The notes below the pieces were generated by a model, which saw only the letters and a program-made list of their open reading frames with translations, did no database searches and was not told the origin of the DNA. Source: Prolixibacteraceae bacterium (GTDB taxonomy: Bacteria > Bacteroidota > Bacteroidia > Bacteroidales > Prolixibacteraceae). From it: a stretch of 64,000 nucleotides of DNA. Position 1 is the first letter of the stretch. Every line of letters begins with the position of its first letter. Shown one piece after another: positions 23,331 to 32,180 of this stretch. A program made the translations under genes and the position numbers. The stretch lies in contig JAIBEY010000072.1 in the NCBI GenBank assembly GCA_019459525.1, positions 124,001 to 188,000 of the forward strand, read 5' to 3'.

Positions 23331-25640
23331 ATGAACCACCTACAAAATTTTTTTCAGCGAATCAATCTTTTGTTTTTCCTGATTTTTGTTCTCACCGGTA
23401 TATCTTTTCCGCTGCAAAGCGCCATTTCTAAAAAGAACCAGCCTTCTGGTTTGACAGTCGATTTTCTGGCTCATGCCGGACAGGTTTTCCGTAACGGCTA
23501 TCCTGTGAACACGCCACTTTATCAGGCTGTCGGGCGAAAAGAAAATTTTCAGTTTGCCGAAATTGCCCGCAAACAACCGTTCTTTGGTTGGGTTGTTAAT
23601 TCAAATCAAAACAATACTATTCAGACAGCGTACCAGATTTTGGTCGCATCCAGCCTCGAAAATATTCAGAAAAATACCGGTGACTGCTGGGATTCAGGAA
23701 AGTTAGACGGTGATCAGTCCATCAACGTGGTTTATGCCGGGAAAGAACTTCTGCCCAATACAGTCTATTTCTGGAAAGTAAAAACATGGGACAATCATGG
23801 GATTGAATCTGCATTCTCAGTCCTTTCACAGTTTAAAACCGCTGCTGTTTTGTCGGATTATGCCACTTCGCGCTACCCACAGCAAAAACAGGATGTTTAT
23901 CCTGTAGCTATCAAATCGTTTTCAAACTCAGCTTGGTTTGTCGATTTTGGCAAAGCCGCATTCGGTACCATTCGCCTGACTTTACTGGGCAAAACCGAAT
24001 CAGACACCGTACTGGTTCATTTGGGTGAGGCGCAGAAGGACGGACGTATTAACCGCACTCCGGGCGGGACGATCCGGTATTCGGTCAGGAAGCTGGCTTT
24101 ACGTCAGGGATGGAATACCTATACGATTGTTATGTCTCCGGATAAACGAAATACAGGGCCGCAGGCGGTATTAATGCCTCAATACCTTGGCGAAGTTACG
24201 CCATTCCGCTATTGCGAACTGGAAGGTTACAGCGAACCTTTAACGAAAAATCAGATCGTTCAGGAAATTGTGTTTTATCCGTTCGCCGAAACTGAATCGC
24301 ATTTTACAAGTTCCGACACGGTTCTGAATCAGGTTTGGGATTTGTGCAAATATTCAATCAAAGCAACTTCGTTCCTGGGCGTTTATGTCGATGGCGACCG
24401 GGAGCGCATTCCATATGAAGCCGATGCCTACATCAATCAATTGGGTCATTACGGCGTAGCCCGCGAATACAGCATGGGGCGCTACTCGCACGAATACCTG
24501 ATCAATCGCCCAACGTGGCCAACTGAATGGATTTTACAGTCGGTACTGATGGCCTGGAACGATTACCTGTACACCGGGAATAAAGAATCACTTCAGCATT
24601 TTTATACCGATCTGAAAGCAAAAGCCTTGTTGCCGCTGGCTGACGAATCGGGCTTAATCAGCACCAAAACCGGGAAAGTAACTCCCGAAGTATTGGAGTC
24701 TATTCATTTTAAAGGAACGCTTAAAGATATTGTTGACTGGCCACAAACTGGCATTCTTGGGTTGGGCAAAAATGAACCCGGAGAGACTGATGGTTTTGTT
24801 TTCCAGAATGTGAATACGGTGGTAAATGCCTATCATTTTCGGGCTGTGAGCCAACTGACGCACATTGCCAAAGTGCTGAACCAACCTGCCGACGAACAGA
24901 AATTTGCGGCCTTGGCAGTGAAACTGAAAAGTGCATTCAACGAAAAATTGCTCGATAAAAAGCGCGTCGTTTACTTCGATGGAATTGGCACCGATCATGC
25001 TTCTTTGCACGCCAATATGTTTCCACTCACATTTGGGTTGGTACCCGAAAAATATATCTCACGAGTGAATAGTTTCGTTCAATCGCGCGGAATGGCTTGC
25101 AGCGTATATGGTTCTCAATTTTTAATGGATGCTATTTACGACGGAAACAATGCCGATTACGGATTGGAACTTCTCTCCTCAACTTCGGAACGTAGCTGGT
25201 ACAACATGATTCGCGTGGGATCGACCATTTCGCTCGAAGCCTGGGACAACAAATACAAACCCAATCAGGACTGGAACCATGCCTGGGGCGCTGCTCCGGC
25301 CAACATTATTCCCCGCAAACTGATGGGAATTGAACCACTCGAACCCGGCTTCCGGAAAATCCGCGTCAAACCCCAGCCAGCTTCGCTCGAACATGCAGAA
25401 ATAAAATGCCCAACCATTTGCGGCGATGTGTTGATGTCGTTCCAAAACAAGCCACAGCAATCGTTTTCCATGAATCTGATCCTTCCGGCAAACACCACTG
25501 CCGATGTTTATTTGCCATTCTGGTCGAAATCGCAAAAAGTGAAAATGAATGGAAATGCAGTTAAATATCGTCTGGAAGGGAACTTTGCCGTAATCGAAAA
25601 TGTTGGCTCCGGAAGTGCTGTATTTGAAGTCTTGAAATAA
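23331..25640 (+). CDS. GH78-type alpha-L-rhamnosidase
   Basis: A 769-residue secreted glycosidase with a signal peptide (about 10-30). The N-terminal part has the fibronectin-like beta domain typical of bacterial rhamnosidases (AYQILVASS, GKELLPNTVYFWKVKTWDNHG). The (alpha/alpha)6 catalytic domain begins near 340; its active-site region reads GVYVDGDRERIPYEADAYIN, corresponding to the DERLGW-type acid motif of the family, and the end shows SWYNMIRVGSTISLEAWD and QDWNHAWGAAPANIIPRKLMG, which carries the conserved HAW and the catalytic-base region. It removes terminal alpha-L-rhamnose. It is followed by a GH106 enzyme, so the substrate carries rhamnose in more than one linkage. The product is probably periplasmic or surface-exposed. 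Confidence 0.9.
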   Translation: MNHLQNFFQRINLLFFLIFVLTGISFPLQSAISKKNQPSGLTVDFLAHAGQVFRNGYPVNTPLYQAVGRKENFQFAEIARKQPFFGWVVNSNQNNTIQTAYQILVASSLENIQKNTGDCWDSGKLDGDQSINVVYAGKELLPNTVYFWKVKTWDNHGIESAFSVLSQFKTAAVLSDYATSRYPQQKQDVYPVAIKSFSNSAWFVDFGKAAFGTIRLTLLGKTESDTVLVHLGEAQKDGRINRTPGGTIRYSVRKLALRQGWNTYTIVMSPDKRNTGPQAVLMPQYLGEVTPFRYCELEGYSEPLTKNQIVQEIVFYPFAETESHFTSSDTVLNQVWDLCKYSIKATSFLGVYVDGDRERIPYEADAYINQLGHYGVAREYSMGRYSHEYLINRPTWPTEWILQSVLMAWNDYLYTGNKESLQHFYTDLKAKALLPLADESGLISTKTGKVTPEVLESIHFKGTLKDIVDWPQTGILGLGKNEPGETDGFVFQNVNTVVNAYHFRAVSQLTHIAKVLNQPADEQKFAALAVKLKSAFNEKLLDKKRVVYFDGIGTDHASLHANMFPLTFGLVPEKYISRVNSFVQSRGMACSVYGSQFLMDAIYDGNNADYGLELLSSTSERSWYNMIRVGSTISLEAWDNKYKPNQDWNHAWGAAPANIIPRKLMGIEPLEPGFRKIRVKPQPASLEHAEIKCPTICGDVLMSFQNKPQQSFSMNLILPANTTADVYLPFWSKSQKVKMNGNAVKYRLEGNFAVIENVGSGSAVFEVLK

Positions 25641-25646
25641 TTTTTA

Positions 25647-25707
25647 GCTCCGAAGGAGCGAAATCTGAATAACCCGGGGTAAAGCGACGAAGGAGCGGAA
25701 CCCCGGG
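25647..25707 (+). repeat. REP-like element with two GC-rich hairpins
   Basis: GCTCC (25647-25651) pairs with GGAGC (25655-25659), and CCCGGGGT (25673-25680) pairs with ACCCCGGG (25700-25707). The word GAAGGAGCG occurs twice. This GC-rich stretch contrasts with the AT-rich intergenic background and resembles dispersed REP-type elements. There is no T run after it, so a terminator is less likely. Confidence 0.6.
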
Positions 25708-25753
25708 AAAAACAAAACCCTCAAAATCCGTCCACGGGAAGCCGATAATTAAA

Positions 25754-25791
25754 ATGTTCTCATACATATGGACGGAATGAATATGTTCTCA
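25754..25791 (+). repeat. Direct repeat before the GH106 gene
   Basis: ATGTTCTCA occurs at 25754-25762 and 25783-25791, 29 bases apart, upstream of the ATG at 25816. It may be a regulator-binding pair or coincidence. Confidence 0.3.
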
Positions 25792-25815
25792 AATAATGAC
25801 TTAAACTAAACCAAC

Positions 25816-28800
25816 ATGTTAAAAACTAAACTAATCACATCCTTTTTGCTGGCGAGTTTTTTTGCTTCAGCCCAGCAAAAAAATATATTTACAAGCACCA
25901 ATGTGCCTTATCAGGAGCTAAAAGCCGGTTTTGCCAACACGCCTGCTGAAGCACGGTTGCGTTGCTATTGGTGGTGGTTGAACAGCATGGCTACCAAAGA
26001 ATCAATCACCCGCGATCTGGAAGAAATGAAAGATAAAGGCTACGGCGGCGCTTCGTTGGTCGATGCCGGAAGTTCGAACTACCAGGTAGCGGCCAAGACT
26101 GCTGCCGGTCCGGTTTTTATGAGTCCCGAATGGATGGAATTGTACAAACATGCCGTTAAAGAAGCTGAGCGAATTGGCATCGAACTGAGCGTGAATGTGC
26201 AAAGCGGATGGAATCCGGGTGCACCATCCATCACTCCCGAAATGGCGATGAAAAAGATTGTTTTTTCTGAAGTAGATGTGACTGGAGGGAAAGCCATCAG
26301 TATAGAATTGCCTCAGCCTGAACAGAAACTAATGTATGCCGATGTTTTGGTTCAGGCCATTCCGAAGAAAATGGGTGCTCCGGTTCAGAATGAAGCCATT
26401 GAAAACTGGAAGAAAAAATCGTTCAGGGAAAAGATTGGCTGGAAAGGCGTTTATCCGCTGCATCAATTGCGTGACGATTTTGATGGTGACGGCAAAATGA
26501 TGGCCATCAGGAAAGATGAAATAATCGACGTGACTGCGAATTACAAAAATGGCAAACTTGAATGGAACGCTCCGGTAGGAGAGTGGACAATCATTCGTTA
26601 TGGCTATACCTGTACCGGCGCCAAAACCTCCACCAACAGCGATGGATGGGAAGGTTTGTCTGTCGATCATCTGAGTGTTGAGGCTTTTGAGCTATTCAGC
26701 AAAACCGTAATTACTCCGCTCATCCAAACTGCACAGTCGGTTGGCAACAGCGTGAAATATTTGCAAACCGACAGTTGGGAAATGGATTTGGTAAGCTGGA
26801 CCAAAAATTTTCCGGCTGAATTTAAAAAACATCGGGGTTACGACATCCAAAAATACATGCCCGTTTTGGCAGGCCGGATCGTGGAGAACCGCAACGAATC
26901 GAATCGCTTTTTGCACGATTTCCGAAAAACAGTGGGCGATTGCGTTGCAGAAAACCATTATCGCTTATTTTATGAATTGGCACATAAATATGGGATGGGT
27001 ATTCATCCCGAATCGGGCGGCCCGCATTCGGCACCGGTTGATGCATTGATGGTAATGGGCATCAGCGATTTTCCACAGGGCGAATTCTGGGCGATGGCCA
27101 ACACGCATCGAATCAAAGACGATGAGCGCTTGTCGGTTCGTCAGAGTGCCTGTGTAGCGCACACCAACGGCAAACGTTTTGTCGCCGCCGAAGGCCCTAC
27201 CAGCATTGGTCCGCAGTGGGAGCGTTCGCCCATGGACCTGAAAGGCAACATCGACCGCGTGTTTTGTTCCGGAGTAAATCGTATTGTCTGGCATACGTTT
27301 ACCTCGTCGCCCAAAAAGTTTGGCCTGCCCGGAAACGAATATTTTGCCGGAACACACCTTAATCCGAACGTAACCTGGTGGGAACAATCCAAAGATTTTA
27401 TCGGCTATCTCGACAGAAACATGTACATGCTTCAGCAGGGATTATTTGTAGCCGATGTGTTGTATTATTACGGCGACGATGTACCGAATTTTGTATTCCT
27501 GAAGGAAGATCTTCCGGAGCTTAATTTTGGTTACGATTGGGATAAATGCTCGAAAGAAATTATTCAAAACCGCGTTTCGGTAAAAGATGGAAAGATTGTT
27601 TTGCCCGATGGAATGAGCTACCGGGTAATGATGCTGGCTCCTGAAAAAGGAATAGACCTGAATGTGCTGCGAAAACTGGAACAATTGGTCAAAGACGGAA
27701 TGACGTTGATTGGTCCGCGGCCAACCGAAACAACCGGATTGACCGGCTACCCGAAAGGTGATCAGGAATTAAAAGTTATTACCGATAAGCTTTGGGGCAA
27801 AACCGATGGCGGTACAATTACCGAAAATCAATATGGAAAAGGCCGCGTCATCTGGGGAAAAGATGTCAATCAGGTGCTGGCTGATATGAATGTTCAGCCC
27901 GATTTACAATTTAAAGGAACGCACGGGAAAACGGCAATGGATTACATTCACCGAACGACCAGCGATCAGGAAATTTATTTGGTGAGCAACCGGTTTTCGC
28001 AAATGAAATACAATGATTTTGAATACCGTTATCTCACTACTTTGCCCGACCGCTGGGAACAGGTGGAATGTAGTTTCAGGGTAACCGGTAAAGTTCCTGA
28101 ATTGTGGGACCCGATTACCGGCCAGATAAAAGAAATTGTGGCTTATCGCGAAGAAAACGGACGAACCATTATTCCGCTGCTTTTCGAGCCTGAAGGATCG
28201 AAATACATCGTTTTCAGGAACGGAAACCAAAAACCACATATCACCGAAATCCTAAAAGACAATCAATCGATTTTCCCGGGCTTCAGTTTAAAAACAAGTG
28301 ATTATCCGCAGATTGATTTCAGCAGAAACGGTGAAAATGTTGTTGCTGAAATCAATGAGCCGGGGACTTACTCTTTGGTTTGGTCGGATGGCAAGAAAGA
28401 AGAACTAAAATCGTCAAAACAGTCCGAAACAATTCAGCTTTCCGGAGAATGGGAAATTCAATTTGACCCGGCTTGGGGAGTGCCGGCAAGTATAAAAACA
28501 GATCAGCTAAAGTCGTGGTCAGAATTTACAGATCAGGGCATCAAATATTATTCAGGAAAAGCTAAGTATCACAAGACTTTCGATTTATCAAAGAAAGATT
28601 TGACAGGTAACCGTTTAATAATTGATTTGGGGAATGTAAAAGAGATGGCTTCGGTTAAAATCAACGGAAAACAGTTGCAGGTGATCTGGAGCGCACCTTT
28701 CCGTTTCGATTTAACTTCGTACCTGAAACCCGGAACTAATGAACTGGAAGTGGAGGTCGTGAACATGTGGGTCAATCGGCTAATTGGCGACGGAAAACTT

Positions 28801-28932
28801 CCGAAAGACGAACGGCTAACCAAAACAAACATCAATAAATTTGATGCGCCCGATGCCGAAAAATATTTGCGTGTTTCTGGTTTGATGGGGCCCATAAAAC
28901 TGATGATGATTAAGGAAGTAGATTTGAAATAA
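25816..28932 (+). CDS. GH106-type alpha-L-rhamnosidase
   Basis: A 1038-residue secreted enzyme with a signal peptide (about 1-19, SFLLASFFASAQQ). The family N-terminus is clear: LRCYWWWLNSMATKESITRDLEEMKDKGYGG, a TIM-barrel start, with GIELSVNVQSGWNPG and later YLQTDSWEMD, HPESGGPHSAPVDALMVMG and NRIVWHTFTSSP as catalytic-barrel landmarks. The C-terminal third has a galactose-binding-like beta-sandwich (YYSGKAKYHKTFDLSKKDL, VKINGKQLQVIWSAPFRFDL). GH106 enzymes remove L-rhamnose from complex pectins such as rhamnogalacturonan II and from other plant or algal glycans. It follows the GH78 gene after 175 bases containing the REP-like element. Confidence 0.88.
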   Translation: MLKTKLITSFLLASFFASAQQKNIFTSTNVPYQELKAGFANTPAEARLRCYWWWLNSMATKESITRDLEEMKDKGYGGASLVDAGSSNYQVAAKTAAGPVFMSPEWMELYKHAVKEAERIGIELSVNVQSGWNPGAPSITPEMAMKKIVFSEVDVTGGKAISIELPQPEQKLMYADVLVQAIPKKMGAPVQNEAIENWKKKSFREKIGWKGVYPLHQLRDDFDGDGKMMAIRKDEIIDVTANYKNGKLEWNAPVGEWTIIRYGYTCTGAKTSTNSDGWEGLSVDHLSVEAFELFSKTVITPLIQTAQSVGNSVKYLQTDSWEMDLVSWTKNFPAEFKKHRGYDIQKYMPVLAGRIVENRNESNRFLHDFRKTVGDCVAENHYRLFYELAHKYGMGIHPESGGPHSAPVDALMVMGISDFPQGEFWAMANTHRIKDDERLSVRQSACVAHTNGKRFVAAEGPTSIGPQWERSPMDLKGNIDRVFCSGVNRIVWHTFTSSPKKFGLPGNEYFAGTHLNPNVTWWEQSKDFIGYLDRNMYMLQQGLFVADVLYYYGDDVPNFVFLKEDLPELNFGYDWDKCSKEIIQNRVSVKDGKIVLPDGMSYRVMMLAPEKGIDLNVLRKLEQLVKDGMTLIGPRPTETTGLTGYPKGDQELKVITDKLWGKTDGGTITENQYGKGRVIWGKDVNQVLADMNVQPDLQFKGTHGKTAMDYIHRTTSDQEIYLVSNRFSQMKYNDFEYRYLTTLPDRWEQVECSFRVTGKVPELWDPITGQIKEIVAYREENGRTIIPLLFEPEGSKYIVFRNGNQKPHITEILKDNQSIFPGFSLKTSDYPQIDFSRNGENVVAEINEPGTYSLVWSDGKKEELKSSKQSETIQLSGEWEIQFDPAWGVPASIKTDQLKSWSEFTDQGIKYYSGKAKYHKTFDLSKKDLTGNRLIIDLGNVKEMASVKINGKQLQVIWSAPFRFDLTSYLKPGTNELEVEVVNMWVNRLIGDGKLPKDERLTKTNINKFDAPDAEKYLRVSGLMGPIKLMMIKEVDLK

Positions 28933-28980
28933 GTTAAAGATTGACTTTCTTTGGTTAGTGAACAAGTTAAAAGATATCCA

Positions 28981-29916
28981 ATGACCAAATATTTTGCCTT
29001 ACTTTTTTGCCTCTTTTCTTTGGCTTCAGCGGCGCAGAAAGAGGTTTACCTTTTTTCGTATTTTGTCGATAACGGGCAGGATGGACTGCATCTGGCATCC
29101 AGTGCCGATGGTTTAACTTGGACCGCATTGAACGATGGAAAATCGTATTTGGCTCCAACTGTTGGCAAAGACAAACTGATGCGCGATCCATTTATTCTTC
29201 AGGGAAAAGACGGACTGTTTCACATGGTGTGGACCAGCGGCTGGTGGGACAAACGAATCGGTTATGCTTCGTCGCCCGATTTAATCAACTGGTCGGAACA
29301 AAAATCTATTCCGGTTATGGAACACGAAGCGACAGCTAAAAATAGCTGGGCTCCGGAAATGGCTTACGATCCTGAAAGCAAGAATTACATTATCTTTTGG
29401 GCAACAACCATCCCCGGACGTCATGCCGATATTGCGGATTCAGAACGCGAAAAAGGGCTGAACCACCGGATGTACTGCACCAAAACAAAAGATTTTAAGA
29501 CATTTAGTCCTACGGAAATGTTCTTTAATCCGGATTTCAGTGTGATTGATGCGACAATTTTTCCGAAGAAAAACAAGTTTTACATGTTCCTGAAAAATGA
29601 AAATCCGAATCCGCCGCAGAAGAATATCCGGATAACCGTGGCTGAAAATGCTTCAGGCCCTTATCCGCTGAATGTTTCAGAGCCAATTACCGGCAACTAT
29701 TGGGCTGAAGGACCAACTGCGCTTCAGGTTGGAAAATATGTGTATGTGTATTTCGACAAATATACCGAGCATAAATATGGCGCAGTGCGCTCAAAGAATA
29801 TGAAAGACTGGGAAGATGTTTCTGATCGGGTTTCGTTCCCGAAAGGGGTGCGGCATGGAACGGCATTTAAGGTCAGCAGTTTGGTATTTGAAAAGTTGAG
29901 CGAAATGGGTAAGTAA
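28981..29916 (+). CDS. GH43-like five-bladed beta-propeller glycosidase
   Basis: A 311-residue secreted protein; the signal peptide is MTKYFALLFCLFSLASAAQ, which fixes the ATG at 28981 over an upstream TTG at 28951. Propeller blades show as GLHLASSADGLTWT, MRDPFILQGKDGLFHMVWTS, RIGYASSPDLINWSEQ, NSWAPEMAYDPESKNYIIFW, VIDATIFPKKNKFYMFLKN and WAEGPTALQVGKYVYVYFDKY. Candidate catalytic acids are the Asp in RDPF, the Asp in VIDATIF and the Glu in WAEGP, in the order seen in GH43. Members act on arabinose-, galactose- or xylose-containing chains. It lies 48 bases after GH106 on the same strand and probably trims the same glycan. The exact subfamily is not assigned. Confidence 0.78.
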   Translation: MTKYFALLFCLFSLASAAQKEVYLFSYFVDNGQDGLHLASSADGLTWTALNDGKSYLAPTVGKDKLMRDPFILQGKDGLFHMVWTSGWWDKRIGYASSPDLINWSEQKSIPVMEHEATAKNSWAPEMAYDPESKNYIIFWATTIPGRHADIADSEREKGLNHRMYCTKTKDFKTFSPTEMFFNPDFSVIDATIFPKKNKFYMFLKNENPNPPQKNIRITVAENASGPYPLNVSEPITGNYWAEGPTALQVGKYVYVYFDKYTEHKYGAVRSKNMKDWEDVSDRVSFPKGVRHGTAFKVSSLVFEKLSEMGK

Positions 29917-30021
29917 TTTTTGGGTTATATTTTTGAATTTGGAGTGTTGCGCTTCGCGATTTGTGTAATTTTTTTTAAACCTTGTAACCCACCAAAAAAC
30001 CAATTAAATCAACACAAATAC

Positions 30022-31389
30022 ATGAAGCAAAAGAAACAACTTCAGACCGGGAAACCTTTCTCCCGTCGAAATTTTATGAAAATCGGGCTGGCCGGATTAG
30101 CTGGTGCCGTGATTCTTGAAAGGGGCTACGATTATTTTACTGAAAGCAAGGCCAAAGGCAAAATTGTGATTGTGGGCGGAGGTGCTGCGGGCATAACGAT
30201 GGCTGCTTACCTGTCGGACATGCTTCGATACGACGATATTACCATTATTGAGCCGAACGAAATTCATGCTTATCAGCCGGGATATACCTTAATTGCGGCT
30301 GATGTTTTTACTCCGGAAGAGGTGCTCAAACCAACTGCTGATCTGATTCCCGGTCAGGTAAAATGGATAAAAGGTTCGGTTGCCGAATTATATCCGGATA
30401 ACAATTATGTGCTGACTACTAAAAATGAGAAAATCATCTACGACTTTTTAGTGCTCGTTCCGGGCTGCCAGATGGATTTTGACCTGGTGCAGGGCATTAC
30501 GCGTGAAACCTTGGGCGAAGGAAATGTACATTGCATCTATGATTACAATGGAGCAAAGATTTGCCGCGATGCCATTAAGAAGCTTCCCGATTCAAAAGGC
30601 GCAAAACTTATTTTTACAGATACTTACACGAAGCTGAAATGTGGCGGAGCGCCCAAAAAGATTTGCCTGATTACGGAAGATTACCTGCGTGATCGTGATT
30701 TAAGGGGCAAGTTTGATATGCAGTATTTTGCCAATCATAATGAGCTGATGACGCCTAAAGTTTATGGTGACCGCTTAACCGATATTTTCAGGGAAAGGGA
30801 GATTGGTGTAACGTACAGCCACCGTCTGGCATCAGTTGATACATCTGCAAAAAAGGCTGTATTCGATGTTTTGCCTAAGCCTTCATCAAAGCCGGTTCCT
30901 GCTGATGCCAATTACGAAAAAGTGACTGTTGATTACGACTTTTTGCACTATGTTCCGCCAATGAGCGCTCCCGATTTTGTAAAAAAGTCATCGCTGACTG
31001 ATGAATCGAAACCTGGCGGATGGGTAAAGGTAGATAGGGAAACGATGGTACATGCCCAATATAAAAACATCATTTCGTTTGGCGATGTGGCCGGATTGCC
31101 TACCAGCAAAACAGGTGCGGCCATTCGTTTGCAGGCACCCATTGCAGCTGCCAACCTGGTTGAACTGATGGAAGGGAAAGAACCTTCCGGCAAATACAAC
31201 GGTTATTCGGCCTGCCCCATTGTTACCGAATACGGAAAAGTGCTGATGTGTGAGTTTGGTTACGACGAAAAACTGATGCCCACCATTCCGTGGATCGATC
31301 CCGGAATTGAGCGCGGCATCTGGTGGACTTTAAAAGTTCACGGGCTGAAACCCATGTACTATCATGGAATGCTGAAAGGATTGATGTAA
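30022..31389 (+). CDS. Tat-signal FAD-dependent oxidoreductase, sulfide:quinone oxidoreductase-like
   Basis: A 455-residue flavoprotein. The N-terminus carries a twin-arginine motif (SRRNFMK) and a hydrophobic stretch (IGLAGLAGAV), so it is exported folded or anchored on the periplasmic side. The FAD-binding Rossmann motif is IVIVGGGAAGITMAAYLSD. Cysteines in VPGCQMD and KCGGAPKKI correspond to the region of the redox-active Cys pair of sulfide:quinone oxidoreductases; a third pair candidate is CPIV/LMCEF near the C-terminus. The second nucleotide motif is ISFGDVAGLPTSKTG. The ATG at 30022 is used; codons upstream are AT-rich non-coding sequence. It follows the GH43-like gene after 105 bases but has no obvious role in glycan breakdown. 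Flavocytochrome c-type sulfide dehydrogenase is the alternative. Confidence 0.82.
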   Translation: MKQKKQLQTGKPFSRRNFMKIGLAGLAGAVILERGYDYFTESKAKGKIVIVGGGAAGITMAAYLSDMLRYDDITIIEPNEIHAYQPGYTLIAADVFTPEEVLKPTADLIPGQVKWIKGSVAELYPDNNYVLTTKNEKIIYDFLVLVPGCQMDFDLVQGITRETLGEGNVHCIYDYNGAKICRDAIKKLPDSKGAKLIFTDTYTKLKCGGAPKKICLITEDYLRDRDLRGKFDMQYFANHNELMTPKVYGDRLTDIFREREIGVTYSHRLASVDTSAKKAVFDVLPKPSSKPVPADANYEKVTVDYDFLHYVPPMSAPDFVKKSSLTDESKPGGWVKVDRETMVHAQYKNIISFGDVAGLPTSKTGAAIRLQAPIAAANLVELMEGKEPSGKYNGYSACPIVTEYGKVLMCEFGYDEKLMPTIPWIDPGIERGIWWTLKVHGLKPMYYHGMLKGLM

Positions 31390-31398
31390 AAGGATAAG

Positions 31399-31442
31399 GC
31401 AGCTATTCGGAAGTAAGCTTAGGTTAATTTCTGAATAGCTGC
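31399..31442. other. Long hairpin between convergent genes
   Basis: A 14-base stem (31399-31412 with 31429-31442, one G-T mismatch) closes a 16-base loop. The right arm and part of the loop cover the last codons of pgl, including its stop. No T run is present on either side. It may stop transcription or protect mRNA ends from both directions. Confidence 0.5.
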
Positions 31443-32144
31443 TTCATCAACATACCATTCGGGAACTTCTCTTCTGCATTTTATCTGACTGGCTGGTAGA
31501 TATTCGGCTTCGGGTTGTCTGTCGAATATTTCAGTTAATCGTTGAGCCTTGCTACTACCGGTTACCAGGAAACAGATTTTTTCAGCATTATTAATCGCAT
31601 TGCCCGTAAGCGTTACCCTTTTTTGTCCTGAAACCGGATGGGTAGCCACTTCGCAAATCTTTTCGGAAACAAGCAATTCCATTTGATTCGGAAATATAGA
31701 AGCGGTGTGACCATCATCGCCCATACCCAATAAGATCAGATCGAAAACCGGCCACCCGTTTTGAACGGGAAGTTTCTCCTGAATTTGCGCGGAGTAGGAG
31801 AGTGCTTCCTTCATCGGATCATTCTCTCCTTTTATTCGGTGAATATTTTCTTCAGGAATAGAAATTTTGGAAAAAAGCAGATTGTTTGCAATCCTAAAAT
31901 TGCTTTCCGGATGTGTTGCCGGAACCATTCGCTCATCAACCCACCAAAAATGAACTTTTTGCCAAAGCGTTGAATTGTTGTATTTTTCAGCGAACACTGA
32001 AAATAGCAAATCCGGGGTTTTTCCTCCAGAAATGGCCAAGTGGAATTCATCTCCGGAATGGTTTTCAATCCAGTCCATCAGCTTATCGACAAATTTGTTT
32101 GCCAATTCTTCGGGAGATTTAAAAATATGCAGGTAGTTTTTCAT
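31419..32144 (-). CDS. pgl: 6-phosphogluconolactonase
   Basis: A 241-residue DevB-type lactonase that hydrolyses 6-phosphogluconolactone, the second step of the oxidative pentose phosphate pathway. Family landmarks are FHLAISGGKTPDLLFSVFAE (sugar-phosphate loop), VHFWWVDERMVPATHPESNFRIANN, DLILLGMGDDGHTASIFPNQ and RVTLTGNAINNAEKICFLVTG. Length is normal. It follows zwf on the same strand after a 36-base heptad-repeat spacer, so the two are co-transcribed. A gnd gene is not adjacent. Confidence 0.96.
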   Translation of the reverse strand: MKNYLHIFKSPEELANKFVDKLMDWIENHSGDEFHLAISGGKTPDLLFSVFAEKYNNSTLWQKVHFWWVDERMVPATHPESNFRIANNLLFSKISIPEENIHRIKGENDPMKEALSYSAQIQEKLPVQNGWPVFDLILLGMGDDGHTASIFPNQMELLVSEKICEVATHPVSGQKRVTLTGNAINNAEKICFLVTGSSKAQRLTEIFDRQPEAEYLPASQIKCRREVPEWYVDEAAIQKLT

Positions 32145-32180
32145 TGACTTGAAACTTGGAATTTGAAACCTGGAACTGTT
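32145..32180 (-). repeat. 7-base periodic spacer between zwf and pgl
   Basis: The 36-base gap consists of five 7-base units plus one base. On the plus strand the units read TGACTTG, AAACTTG, GAATTTG, AAACCTG and GAACTGT. Relative to the genes the orientation is opposite to the arrays in the ABC cluster. It directly abuts the pgl ATG. Confidence 0.62.
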
